This document shows, piece by piece, positions 16,650 to 25,132 of a DNA stretch of 64,000 bases (the first letter of the stretch is position 1; every line of letters begins with the position of its first letter). The DNA is taken from positions 1-64,000 of the forward strand of contig NOXC01000010.1 of assembly GCA_003265435.1 (NCBI GenBank), given 5' to 3'. The notes under the pieces are model-generated. The model had not been told where the DNA came from, searched no databases, and saw only the letters and a program-made list of their open reading frames with translations. This DNA comes from Cellvibrionaceae bacterium AOL6 (lineage in GTDB: Bacteria; Pseudomonadota; Gammaproteobacteria; Pseudomonadales; Cellvibrionaceae). The position numbers and the translations under genes are program-made.

Positions 16650-19272
16650 GCTCGGGCAGGCAGGACCCACAATTCGTACCACACTTAAGCTGCGCGCCGA
16701 GGGCTTCGGCGCTGTCGCAACCCTCGCGGATCGCCGCGCGAATCTGATTTTCGCCAACCTGAAAACACGAGCAAATAATCGCCCCGGGTGACAGACTGTC
16801 GTCGCCGGATTGCGCCGCCAATACAGTAAAACGTTCCTCGACGGGGAGTACCTGGCCCAACTGAGTGGCCAGCCATTGGTCGGCGGGCACATCGGCAAAG
16901 GTCTGCGCGACGATAAACACACAACGCAGTGCACCGTCTTCTGAAAAACCGGCAAAGCGCGCCGCTAGCCCTTCGCTGTCTTGAAAACTGATCCAGTCTT
17001 TAATGTCACTGAATTGCGACTCGAGCCAGTCCGCCCAGTTTTCCGGTTGCTGAGTATCGGCAAGGCGGTAGGCAAAGCCTTCGGCCAAGGTCGTTTTCGC
17101 CCAGTAGTCGCTGGCGGGCGTCACTTCTGTAGAGCACACCAGCAAGCCCTGCCACGCCGCTTGGTACGCGCGTGTTTTTACGGGGCTGTGTTTGAATTCG
17201 GGCTGGCCGCAAATCGGGTCGGTAATGGCGTTGACCAAGGCATCGGCGCGCCCGCGTGAGGCATAGACGCGGTTCCAGTGCATCGGCACAAACACCTCGC
17301 CCCGGCGCTGGTCTTCACTGAGTTTGGCGCGGCCAATGTAGCGCGTTTGCTGATTCTCCAGTTGCACCAGGCCGCCCTGTTGAATGCGAAAACGGCGTGC
17401 ATCGTCGGGATGAATCTGCACATAGGGCTCGTCAATATGGCTGAGCAGGCGCGGCGCCTTACCGGTGCGCGTCATCGTATGCCACTGGTCGCGAATACGC
17501 CCGGTATTCATGATCAGCTCATCGGCTGCAGGTGGCTTCATCGGCAAGCGCGCTTGAATCGGAATCAGTTTCGCGCGGCGGTTGGGGGTGAAAAAATGCC
17601 CGTCTTCGAACAGGCGCTTGGTTCCCTTGGGATTGGCATCATTTACCGGCCAACGCACGGGTTCGAACTGTTCGTAGTCGTCCAGAGAAATATCGGAAAA
17701 TGCGGAAATATCGAAGGCGCGGTCACGCTGGTTATCGAGCCCACTGAGTGCAGCATGCTCGCGGAAAATTTCGACAGGGTGGGTATAATTAAACGCATCG
17801 CCATAGCCCAGGCGTCGTGCAAAGTCGGAAATAATATCCCAGTCATTGCGCGCTTCACCCGGTGCGGCAATAAAGCCTTTTTGCAGTGAAATACAGCGCT
17901 CGCTGTTGGTCACGGTGCCGTGCTTTTCACTCCAGCCCGTCGCGGGCAGCAGCACGTTGGCGGTGGCGGCGGTGTCGGTATTGGCCATGCAATCGCTGAC
18001 CACCACAAGGTCACAGGCTTCCAGCGCTTCTTTTACGCGGTTGGCCTCGGGCATGCTCACCACCGGGTTGGTCGCCATAATCCAGATGGCTTTAATGCGG
18101 CCTTCGCGAACAGCATTAAACATGTCGACGGCTTTCAGGCCTTCTTTTTTCGCAATGTTTTTCGCTTGCCAAAAATCGGATACGCGCTCAATCGCGTCGG
18201 GGGTGAAGCCCATGTGCGCGGCAAACTGATTCGCAAGGCCACCGACTTCGCGCCCGCCCATGGCATTGGGCTGGCCCGTAATCGAAAACGGCGCGGAACC
18301 GGGGCGACCGATTTTGCCTGTGGCGAGGTGGCAATTAATAATCGCGTTGCCTTTATCGACCCCGGAAGAGCTTTGATTCACGCCCTGAGAAAACAGCGTG
18401 ATCACACGCTCGTGCTCGGCAAACCACGCGTAGGCCTGCTTTAATTGTTGTTCATCGACATCACAATACGCCGCTGCCGAAGGGAGGTCGGGCACCTGCA
18501 CTTTGGCCTGGTCGAGCGCTTCATCAAAACCGTCGCAGTGGCGATGCAAATAATCAAAGTCGATGGCATTGTGGTCGGCAAGGTAGCTCAGCAAGCCATT
18601 AAAAAAGAAGGCATCACTGCCGGGGCGCAGTGCAATGTGCAGATCGGCAATGTCGCAGGTGGCGGTGCGGCGCGGATCGAGCACAATCACTTTCATGCCG
18701 CGTTCTTTTTTCGCCTGCACGATGCGCTGATACACAATCGGGTGGGCGTAGGCCGTATTCGAACCGACCAGAATCAGCACATCGGTATTTTCAAGATCTT
18801 CGTAGCACGCGGGCACCGCATCGCTGCCAAAGGCGCGCTTGTGCGCGACCACGGCCGAGGCCATACACAGGCGGGAGTTAGTATCGATATTCGAGGTACC
18901 GACGAAGCCCTTCATTAATTTATTGGCGACGTAGTAGTCTTCCGTCAGCAACTGGCCGGACAGATAAAAGGCGACCGAGTCCGGGCCGTGTTCATCGACG
19001 ATGGCTTTCCAGCGCTCGGCGACATGATCCAGGGCCTCGTCCCAACTGGTGGTTTTGCCCTCGACTTGTGGGTGCAGTAAGCGGTTTTGTGCATCGAGGG
19101 TCTCGTGCAGGGCCGAGCCTTTAACGCACAAGCGGCCCTGATTGGCCGGATGGTCTTCGCGACCTTTTACACTGGCCTTACCCTGTTCATCGACTTCCGC
19201 CGTCACACCGCAACCCACGCCGCAGTACGGGCAGGTGGTTTGGTGGCTTTCTTTGGCTATCAGCATAGTCAT
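16606..19272 (-). CDS. nasA: Assimilatory nitrate reductase catalytic subunit
   Basis: An 888-residue molybdopterin oxidoreductase that reduces nitrate to nitrite in the cytosol for assimilation. The N-terminal [4Fe-4S] site is C14, C17, C21 and C49. The molybdopterin domains follow, with the NTDTAATANVLLPATGW region and a C-terminal dinucleotide-binding domain (QWHTMTRTGKAPRL, then the VFVPMHW segment). The last 60 residues carry a BFD-like [2Fe-2S] domain (CSCF ... CGTNCGSC), as in Klebsiella-type NasA. The gene follows the FAD-reductase gene by 20 bases on the same strand. No signal peptide. The 3' end overlaps yqiA by 44 bases on the opposite strand. Confidence 0.92.
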   Translation of the reverse strand: MTMLIAKESHQTTCPYCGVGCGVTAEVDEQGKASVKGREDHPANQGRLCVKGSALHETLDAQNRLLHPQVEGKTTSWDEALDHVAERWKAIVDEHGPDSVAFYLSGQLLTEDYYVANKLMKGFVGTSNIDTNSRLCMASAVVAHKRAFGSDAVPACYEDLENTDVLILVGSNTAYAHPIVYQRIVQAKKERGMKVIVLDPRRTATCDIADLHIALRPGSDAFFFNGLLSYLADHNAIDFDYLHRHCDGFDEALDQAKVQVPDLPSAAAYCDVDEQQLKQAYAWFAEHERVITLFSQGVNQSSSGVDKGNAIINCHLATGKIGRPGSAPFSITGQPNAMGGREVGGLANQFAAHMGFTPDAIERVSDFWQAKNIAKKEGLKAVDMFNAVREGRIKAIWIMATNPVVSMPEANRVKEALEACDLVVVSDCMANTDTAATANVLLPATGWSEKHGTVTNSERCISLQKGFIAAPGEARNDWDIISDFARRLGYGDAFNYTHPVEIFREHAALSGLDNQRDRAFDISAFSDISLDDYEQFEPVRWPVNDANPKGTKRLFEDGHFFTPNRRAKLIPIQARLPMKPPAADELIMNTGRIRDQWHTMTRTGKAPRLLSHIDEPYVQIHPDDARRFRIQQGGLVQLENQQTRYIGRAKLSEDQRRGEVFVPMHWNRVYASRGRADALVNAITDPICGQPEFKHSPVKTRAYQAAWQGLLVCSTEVTPASDYWAKTTLAEGFAYRLADTQQPENWADWLESQFSDIKDWISFQDSEGLAARFAGFSEDGALRCVFIVAQTFADVPADQWLATQLGQVLPVEERFTVLAAQSGDDSLSPGAIICSCFQVGENQIRAAIREGCDSAEALGAQLKCGTNCGSCLPELSALVEQERLQETG

Positions 19273-19292
19273 GGAGTTCGTTCGCTTACCGG

Positions 19293-20516
19293 TCAGGCTG
19301 CCTCAGGGCAGTATTCCTGGCCGTAAATCAATGTCGGCAACAGTGGGCCGACATCGACCTGCTGTTGCATGAGTTCGAAATACCAATTGCCCGAGCGCAC
19401 ATCGCCAAAGAGCACAATGCCGACGATGCGCTGATCTTCGAGCAGCAATTTACGGTAAATATGGGCCGCATCATCGCGCAGACACAACTCGCGCAGGCCC
19501 TCGCGGGTTTGCACTTCGCCGGCAGAAAACACCTGCACGCCGGAAACTTTTAATTTGGTGGCAATGGCCTGATTGCGAAACGGCAGGCGTTCGGCTTTCA
19601 CAAGGCGGGCGGCCAGCGTTTCGGCCTGGCGCCACAGCGGGTCGACGAGCCCGAAGGTTTGACCGTCGTGTTCAATACATTCGCCGATGGCGCTGATGCG
19701 TGGGTCGCTGGTTTGCATAAAGTCATCCACGGCAATCGCGCGCTGACCCAGCAGGCCCGCATCAATGCCCAGCTCGGCGTTCGGCTTGATGCCGGTGGCG
19801 ATCACGGCCATGTCGATGGCAAGGGTGTCGCCGGATTTCAGCGTTACGCCTTCCACCTTGGATTCACCGTGAAAGTGATCGACTTCATCGCTCAATTTAA
19901 ATTCGATGCCCATGCCACTCATCACATTCTGCAGCATCGCTGCCGCATCGCGGTCGAGTTGGCGATTTAACAACCAGGGGCTGCGGTGCACCAATGTGAC
20001 TTTCGCGCCGAACTTGGCGAGGCCATAAGCCGCCTCCAACCCAAGCAGGCCACCGCCCACCACCAGCACCGACGAAGCGCTCGCGGCGGCGTCCATCATG
20101 CCGTGCGTGTCAGCAATGGTTCGGAAGAGGAAGATATGCTGCAGATCCAGATTGCGTGCCGGAATGCGTGCGGCGCGTGAACCGGTGGCCAGCACCAGCT
20201 CATCATAATAGATGCGTTGACCACAGGCGGTTTCGACTTCCTGCTTTTGACGGTCAATGGCGACCACGGCGCTGCCGCTCACAAATTCGATGCCGTGTTC
20301 GGCGTACCAGGCGTGGTCTTTCTGTACAATTGCCGGCACGGTGGTGTCTTTCGCCAGCACCGAGCTGAGCATAATGCGGTTGTAGCTGCCGTGGGGCTCG
20401 GCACCAATCACAGTGATACGATATGGCTGCCCATCACGCGCCCGCACTTCATCCAGGAAGCGGCCAGCCACCATGCCGTTACCTACAATGACGAGAGACG
20501 GTTGAGCTTCATTCAT
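19293..20516 (-). CDS. nasB: FAD-dependent nitrate reductase electron-transfer subunit (NasB / NirB N-terminal-like)
   Basis: A 407-residue NAD(P)H:FAD oxidoreductase with two Rossmann signatures, VIVGNGMVAG at the N-terminus and VLVVGGGLLGLEAA in the middle (about residue 145), and the ATGIKPN and ISAIGEC blocks. It matches the FAD half of NirB and the NasB reductase that feeds electrons to NasA. The ATG at 20516 has GGAA at good spacing and is preferred; an ATG at 20537 adds seven residues. It is the first gene of a two-gene unit with nasA. No siroheme nitrite reductase or nitrate transporter lies in the window. Confidence 0.85.
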   Translation of the reverse strand: MNEAQPSLVIVGNGMVAGRFLDEVRARDGQPYRITVIGAEPHGSYNRIMLSSVLAKDTTVPAIVQKDHAWYAEHGIEFVSGSAVVAIDRQKQEVETACGQRIYYDELVLATGSRAARIPARNLDLQHIFLFRTIADTHGMMDAAASASSVLVVGGGLLGLEAAYGLAKFGAKVTLVHRSPWLLNRQLDRDAAAMLQNVMSGMGIEFKLSDEVDHFHGESKVEGVTLKSGDTLAIDMAVIATGIKPNAELGIDAGLLGQRAIAVDDFMQTSDPRISAIGECIEHDGQTFGLVDPLWRQAETLAARLVKAERLPFRNQAIATKLKVSGVQVFSAGEVQTREGLRELCLRDDAAHIYRKLLLEDQRIVGIVLFGDVRSGNWYFELMQQQVDVGPLLPTLIYGQEYCPEAA

Positions 20517-20537
20517 GCGTGATTCCACGTTTGCCAT

Positions 20538-20913
20538 TCAGTTCGATTAGTGATTTGTGCGCCAAATGAGGACACGGTGCGCATATCGTCTACGGAGTGT
20601 GCGGACGCGGTGCCCCGTAACTGGTTTGCAGGAAGCGCACCAACTTTGAGGGAAGGGGCTTTTACCAATTTTTGTTGATAATGACGCCAAAAGTGCGCTT
20701 ATATGGTGCTGTTTTACGTGATGCGGGTTAATAATTGGCCTATTTCGCCAAAGATGAGCTTGGCACCGTGGTGCAGGCTGAGGCTTTCGTGACCCATAAT
20801 GGTGCTATAAGCACCTAAAAGGCGCCTGCTTTACTTCGATAGCGTTATCGTTATGCTATGCGTTTTCCGGCTTTCGGCCGCAGCGCTACAGTACAACGGA
20901 CACCTCAGCAGTT
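20538..20913. promoter_or_regulatory. Divergent nas / parE intergenic region with dyad motifs
   Basis: The 376 bases without a gene must hold promoters for both flanking units. Two GCACC-based dyads are visible: GCACCGTGGTGC at 20763-20774 and GGTGCTATAAGCACC at 20801-20815, both on the parE side. They loosely recall nitrogen-regulator (NtrC) sites, but the spacing is wrong in the first and the orientation inverted in the second, so no regulator is assigned. No reading frame of note. Confidence 0.4.
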
Positions 20914-22800
20914 ATGGCGAATTACTCCGCAGAAGATATCGAAGTCCTCTCTGGCCTCGACCCGGTGCGCAAGCGCCCCGGTATGTATACCGACACCACG
21001 CGCCCGAACCACCTCGCACAGGAAGTGATCGACAACAGCGTCGATGAAGCCCTGGCCGGACACGCCAAGCGCGTGGACGTGGTGGTCTATAAAGATGGCT
21101 CCATCAGCGTGGCCGACGACGGACGCGGCATGCCTGTTGACCTGCACCCAGAAAAAGGGGTGCCGGGGGTAGAAGTGATTCTGTCCACGCTGCACGCTGG
21201 GGGTAAGTTCTCAAATAAGAACTACCAGTTCTCGGGCGGTTTGCACGGGGTGGGCATCTCAGTGGTGAATGCCCTGTCCCAAGTATTGGAAGTCAGCATT
21301 CGTCGCGATGGCCAGGTGTACCGCATAGGCTATAAAGGAGGCGACAAGGCCAGCGATCTGGAAGTGATCGACACCTGCGGCAAGCGCAATACCGGCACCA
21401 CCGTGCGCTTTCTGCCCGACCCGCAATATTTTGATTCACCCAAATTCTCACTGTCGCGCCTGCGCCACCTGCTGCGCGCCAAAGCCGTACTGTGCCCCGG
21501 CCTCACGGTCACCCTGCACGATGAAGCCAGCGGCGAAAAAGACAACTGGTTCTACGAAGACGGCCTCAAAGACTATCTGCTCGGCGCCACCGACGGCTGG
21601 GAGCGCCTGCCCGACTCGCCCTTTATCGGCACCTTTGCCGGCAACACCGAAGCGGCCGACTGGGCCGTGCAATGGCTGCCAGAAGGCGGCGATCTGATTC
21701 AGGAAAGCTACGTCAACCTCATCCCGACTGCACAGGGCGGCACCCATGTGAATGGACTGCGCACCGGCTTGATGGATGCAATGCGCGAATACTGTGAAAT
21801 CCGCAACCTCATCCCGCGCGGCGTAAAACTCGCACCTGATGATATCTGGACGAACTGTTGTTATGTGCTGTCATCCAAAATGGGCGACCCCCAGTTTTCC
21901 GGGCAAACCAAAGAGCGCCTGTCATCACGCGAAGCGGCAGCCTTTGTTTCCGGCGTTGCCAAAGACGCATTCAGCCTGTGGCTGAACCAGCACACTGACG
22001 AGGGCGACAAGCTCGCCGACTTCTGCATCAGCAATGCACAAAAGCGCGTGCGCAGCAGTAAAAAAGTTGCCCGTAAAAAAGTCACCGCTGGGCCCGCCTT
22101 ACCCGGCAAACTCGCAGACTGCTCCTCGGCCGATCCCGAACGCGGCGAAATCTTCTTAGTAGAAGGGGACTCTGCAGGCGGCTCCGCCAAACAAGCGCGC
22201 GATCGCGAATTCCAGGCCATCATGCCGCTGCGCGGAAAAATCCTAAATACCTGGGAAGTCGACAGCGCCGAAGTGCTCGCCTCAAAAGAAGTGCACGACA
22301 TCAGTGTGGCACTCGGCATCGACCCCGGCATCGACGACCTCGAAAAATTACGCTATCACAAAGTCTGCATCCTCGCCGATGCGGATTCCGACGGCCTGCA
22401 CATCGCGACCTTGATCTGCGCCTTATTCGTTCGCCACTTCCCGTCACTGGTAAAAGCCGGCCACGTCTACGTTGCGATGCCACCACTGTTCCGCATCGAT
22501 ATCGGCAACGACGTGTACTACGCGCTCGACGAAAGCGAAAAGCAGGGCATACTCGACCGCATCCAGGCGGAAAAGAAAAAGGGCAAAGTGAACGTGCAGC
22601 GCTTTAAAGGGCTGGGTGAAATGAACCCCATGCAACTGCGCGAAACCACCATGGCGCCCGACACGCGTCGGCTTGTGCAACTGACGATGGATTCTGGGGA
22701 CGATACGTTGCAAGTGATGGATATGTTGCTGGCGAAGAAGCGTTCTTCGGATAGGAAGAGTTGGTTGGAGTCGAAAGGGGATTTGGCGGAAGTGCTTTAG
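20914..22800 (+). CDS. parE: DNA topoisomerase IV subunit B
   Basis: The ATPase and TOPRIM subunit of topoisomerase IV, which decatenates chromosomes. 628 residues, as in gammaproteobacterial ParE (E. coli 630). GHKL ATPase motifs are visible (VIDNSVDEAL, DDGRGMP near 70, GGLHGVGISVVNAL near 110). The TOPRIM motifs follow, EGDSAGG near 416 and DADSDG near 490, and the RFKGLGEMNP block is near the end. The short form without a GyrB-type insertion separates it from GyrB. The partner parC, usually close by, is not found downstream; the repeat and defence region begins instead. Confidence 0.96.
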   Translation: MANYSAEDIEVLSGLDPVRKRPGMYTDTTRPNHLAQEVIDNSVDEALAGHAKRVDVVVYKDGSISVADDGRGMPVDLHPEKGVPGVEVILSTLHAGGKFSNKNYQFSGGLHGVGISVVNALSQVLEVSIRRDGQVYRIGYKGGDKASDLEVIDTCGKRNTGTTVRFLPDPQYFDSPKFSLSRLRHLLRAKAVLCPGLTVTLHDEASGEKDNWFYEDGLKDYLLGATDGWERLPDSPFIGTFAGNTEAADWAVQWLPEGGDLIQESYVNLIPTAQGGTHVNGLRTGLMDAMREYCEIRNLIPRGVKLAPDDIWTNCCYVLSSKMGDPQFSGQTKERLSSREAAAFVSGVAKDAFSLWLNQHTDEGDKLADFCISNAQKRVRSSKKVARKKVTAGPALPGKLADCSSADPERGEIFLVEGDSAGGSAKQARDREFQAIMPLRGKILNTWEVDSAEVLASKEVHDISVALGIDPGIDDLEKLRYHKVCILADADSDGLHIATLICALFVRHFPSLVKAGHVYVAMPPLFRIDIGNDVYYALDESEKQGILDRIQAEKKKGKVNVQRFKGLGEMNPMQLRETTMAPDTRRLVQLTMDSGDDTLQVMDMLLAKKRSSDRKSWLESKGDLAEVL

Positions 22801-23073
22801 GGGTTTGGTTTAGCTAAATCTCTAACTTTGAAGTATCGCTCGGCGGCTGTGTCGAGCGAATCCGCCACTGCTATCAGTACCCGCCTTCCTTTGCATATCG
22901 ATATTGTCGATATGTCCCTCTTGTAAAACTCCCCCACTTGTCGTAAACGCCCCCTGGTTTCTCAGCTTTTTGAGTGGGGCTATCCACGCCTTCTGCTGCT
23001 GCAGACGAGGCAGCGGAAACGTCTTGCTATCCATCTCATAAATTGGCTGGCAGAAAACGCTATTAATTGGCGC
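22801..23073. other. Non-coding stretch after parE
   Basis: No convincing gene. A hairpin with seven-base arms, TCGCTCG / CGAGCGA at 22836-22842 and 22853-22859, lies about 35 bases after the parE stop but lacks a T run. A 70-codon minus-strand frame (22822-23034) has no ribosome site or recognisable feature. The direct repeat copy starts at 23074. Confidence 0.4.
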
Positions 23074-23423
23074 GGATTTGTTGAACTTATACGTGAAGCG
23101 ATGTATAAATAGGTCTTTAGTACTAGGAATGATTCAGGCGCCAGCCTGAATGGCAAAGTAATTGCGATAAAGCGACATGAGTCGCGCTCTCAGGGTAACC
23201 GTCCTTAGGTTATCGCCGCACGCCTGCGGGGGGAGACGGAAAGGAAAAGCGAGCAGCCTTTGTGCGCTTGCGAGGGGATAGGGATGAGGGTTTCATTTCT
23301 TTATTTGATCATTTGGGTTTTGGGTTGCTCGAACTGGGTGGATTGTTTTGTGCCTAGGGTTAGGTAGATTTTTTTGTGCAAGGGGGCAATCTAACCCGGT
23401 TAACCGAGAAGGGATCGGCCTAA
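23074..23423 (+). repeat. Direct repeat DR-1, left copy (about 350 bp)
   Basis: This segment aligns along its whole length with 53288-53624 in the same orientation. Both share the stem ATTCAGGC-GCCA-GCCTGAAT, a GGTTATCGCCGCA core, a long GCCTGCGGGGGGAGACGG block and an AGCAGCCTTTGTGCGCTTGCG block, with scattered substitutions and small indels. Reading frames are not conserved between copies, so it is non-coding. It could be a miniature mobile element or a dispersed chromosomal repeat. It marks the left border of the accessory region and ends about 30 bases before the HNH gene. Confidence 0.8.
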
Positions 23424-23451
23424 TATATTTTCGAATGCCATAGGGGTTTCG

Positions 23452-24060
23452 ATGATCGAATCTGAAATCGAATATAAACAATATCTAAGAAACGTTCGTG
23501 GTTTGGTCGAAGGTACATGCAATAGCTACCCAACATATTTGACCGCAATTTGCAATCACTTAAAAATCGACATCAGCCCTCAGATAATTACGAGCGAAGA
23601 AGACGTTAATACCATTCTCGTTAAATTAAAGGGGACTGGAATAAATACGAATTACTGGGGTAATTGCCAGTCAGCTTTACGAGCATATTTGGCGTTCATG
23701 CAATACGCACATAGCTCATCAACTGTAATGCCTGACGAGGACGTGACTTACGTTGAGGGGGCTTATGTTGAAGTCAAGGTAAACCGATTTGAGCGAGACC
23801 CAACAGCAAGGGCGGAATGTATTAAACACTATAAGCCAGTGTGTAGCGTTTGTAGCTTAGATTTTTTAGAAATGTATGGTGAAATAGGTAGGGGATTTAT
23901 TCATGTTCATCATATTACACCAATTTCAGAAATAGGTGTTTCGTATGAATTAGATCCAGTTAGAGATTTAGTTCCAGTATGCCCCAATTGTCATGCTATG
24001 TTACATACTAAAAAGCCGCCTTACAGTGTCCGCGAACTCAAGAATATAATTCGGGCCTAG
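23452..24060 (+). CDS. HNH endonuclease
   Basis: A 202-residue protein. Residues 125-185 form an HNH / zinc-ribbon nuclease: CSVC (131-134), VHHITPIS with the catalytic histidine pair at 153-154, the DLVPVCPNCHAMLH block with D172, C177, C180, H181 and H185. This is the arrangement of McrA/5-methylcytosine-type and defence-associated HNH enzymes. The N-terminal 100 residues are helical and have no recognised domain; they may provide DNA specificity. AGGGG precedes the ATG. It sits 128 bases upstream of the Hachiman genes and shares their AT-rich composition, suggesting acquisition as part of the same island. Target DNA is unknown. Confidence 0.8.
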   Translation: MIESEIEYKQYLRNVRGLVEGTCNSYPTYLTAICNHLKIDISPQIITSEEDVNTILVKLKGTGINTNYWGNCQSALRAYLAFMQYAHSSSTVMPDEDVTYVEGAYVEVKVNRFERDPTARAECIKHYKPVCSVCSLDFLEMYGEIGRGFIHVHHITPISEIGVSYELDPVRDLVPVCPNCHAMLHTKKPPYSVRELKNIIRA

Positions 24061-24188
24061 GCTGTAATTAACAAGAACATGTTGCCGGCCTAGTTTTTCA
24101 CTTCGCTCTAAATCAACCGATAATGCGAGCTTTACACATCGTTGTATAAAACGCCTAGATCATAAATCAACAAATTTATGGATTAAAT

Positions 24189-25130
24189 ATGGAAAATGGA
24201 CCATTTGGCTCAAGGAATATAATTGAATCGAAGATATCAGAAAGCAAACTTAAGAGCTTTCTAGTTGGTTTTGATTTAGATGATGATGGAGTTAGCAAAT
24301 ACAGGTGGTCTCAACTTGTAACTAAAATCACAAATGTAATCCATGAATTTTCATTTGGCCTTCATGAAGGTGCAAGCACTGAAAATACGCAAACTCTTGA
24401 GAAAATTATTGAGGCTGCAAATTCAATTTATAAAATTGATGAATTTCAAAGAGTAAGAGATATTTATGAAAGTAGTGGTCATGTTGACGATGAGCTTGAT
24501 GACAAGTATCTCAGAAGAGGTGAGTTTGGAGAGCTTATACTTCATTTGATACTAAGAGACCACTTCAACACAATACCACTTCTCTCCAAGATATATTTTA
24601 AAGATTCACTTGGTCATACCGTTCATGGTTTTGACTGCGTGCACATAGAGCCAGAAACGAAAACGCTCTGGCTAGGAGAGTCCAAGCTCTACCTTGATCC
24701 AAGACGTGGATTGAGCGAGCTGATAAAAGATATAGAAGAACACTTTAAGGTTGATTACTTGGACTCAGAGTTCGGGCTGATTGCAAAGAGGATAAAGCAC
24801 TTTGACAATATACCAGATTCTGATCATTGGAAAAGAATATTCTCATCTTCAACAAAGCTGAAAGATAAATTAAACGAAATCTGCATACCATTGTTATGCA
24901 CATACAGTTGCGAATTGTTTTCAAAATATGATGATGAGGAAAATCCTAGCTTTATCGAAGAGTATGAGGATAAGATCAGGAAATTACAAAAGTATTTTGA
25001 TGATAGAAACAATCATCCGCTAAAATCAAAATTAAGAATAATAGTAATACTATTCCCTGTTCAGTGTAAGAAAACACTTGTAAAAAAACTTCACCATAAG
25101 CTCTCTTTGTTGCAATCTATTGGGGAGTAG
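24189..25130 (+). CDS. hamA: Hachiman defence protein HamA (DUF1837 nuclease)
   Basis: A 313-residue protein with the DUF1837 pattern of HamA, the nuclease effector of the Hachiman anti-phage system. The core runs RRGEFGELILHLIL (E112, E115), then GFDCVHI (D149), then LGESKLY (E164, K166). This gives the D ... E-x-K layout of a PD-(D/E)XK nuclease. In characterised Hachiman, HamA is held inactive by the HamB helicase and released on DNA damage or infection to degrade DNA. The stop is two bases before the start of hamB, so the two are cotranslated. No strong ribosome site precedes the ATG. Very AT-rich, unlike the backbone. Confidence 0.85.
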   Translation: MENGPFGSRNIIESKISESKLKSFLVGFDLDDDGVSKYRWSQLVTKITNVIHEFSFGLHEGASTENTQTLEKIIEAANSIYKIDEFQRVRDIYESSGHVDDELDDKYLRRGEFGELILHLILRDHFNTIPLLSKIYFKDSLGHTVHGFDCVHIEPETKTLWLGESKLYLDPRRGLSELIKDIEEHFKVDYLDSEFGLIAKRIKHFDNIPDSDHWKRIFSSSTKLKDKLNEICIPLLCTYSCELFSKYDDEENPSFIEEYEDKIRKLQKYFDDRNNHPLKSKLRIIVILFPVQCKKTLVKKLHHKLSLLQSIGE

Positions 25131-25132
25131 AT

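Noticed and set aside
20759-20815. Possible sigma-54 or NtrC sites upstream of nas/parE
   Set aside because: The GG-to-GC spacing is one base short for sigma-54, the GCACC dyads have wrong spacing or orientation for NtrC, and they lie on the parE side.
22822-23034. 70-codon minus-strand frame after parE
   Set aside because: No ribosome site, family or coupling; composition is not gene-like.
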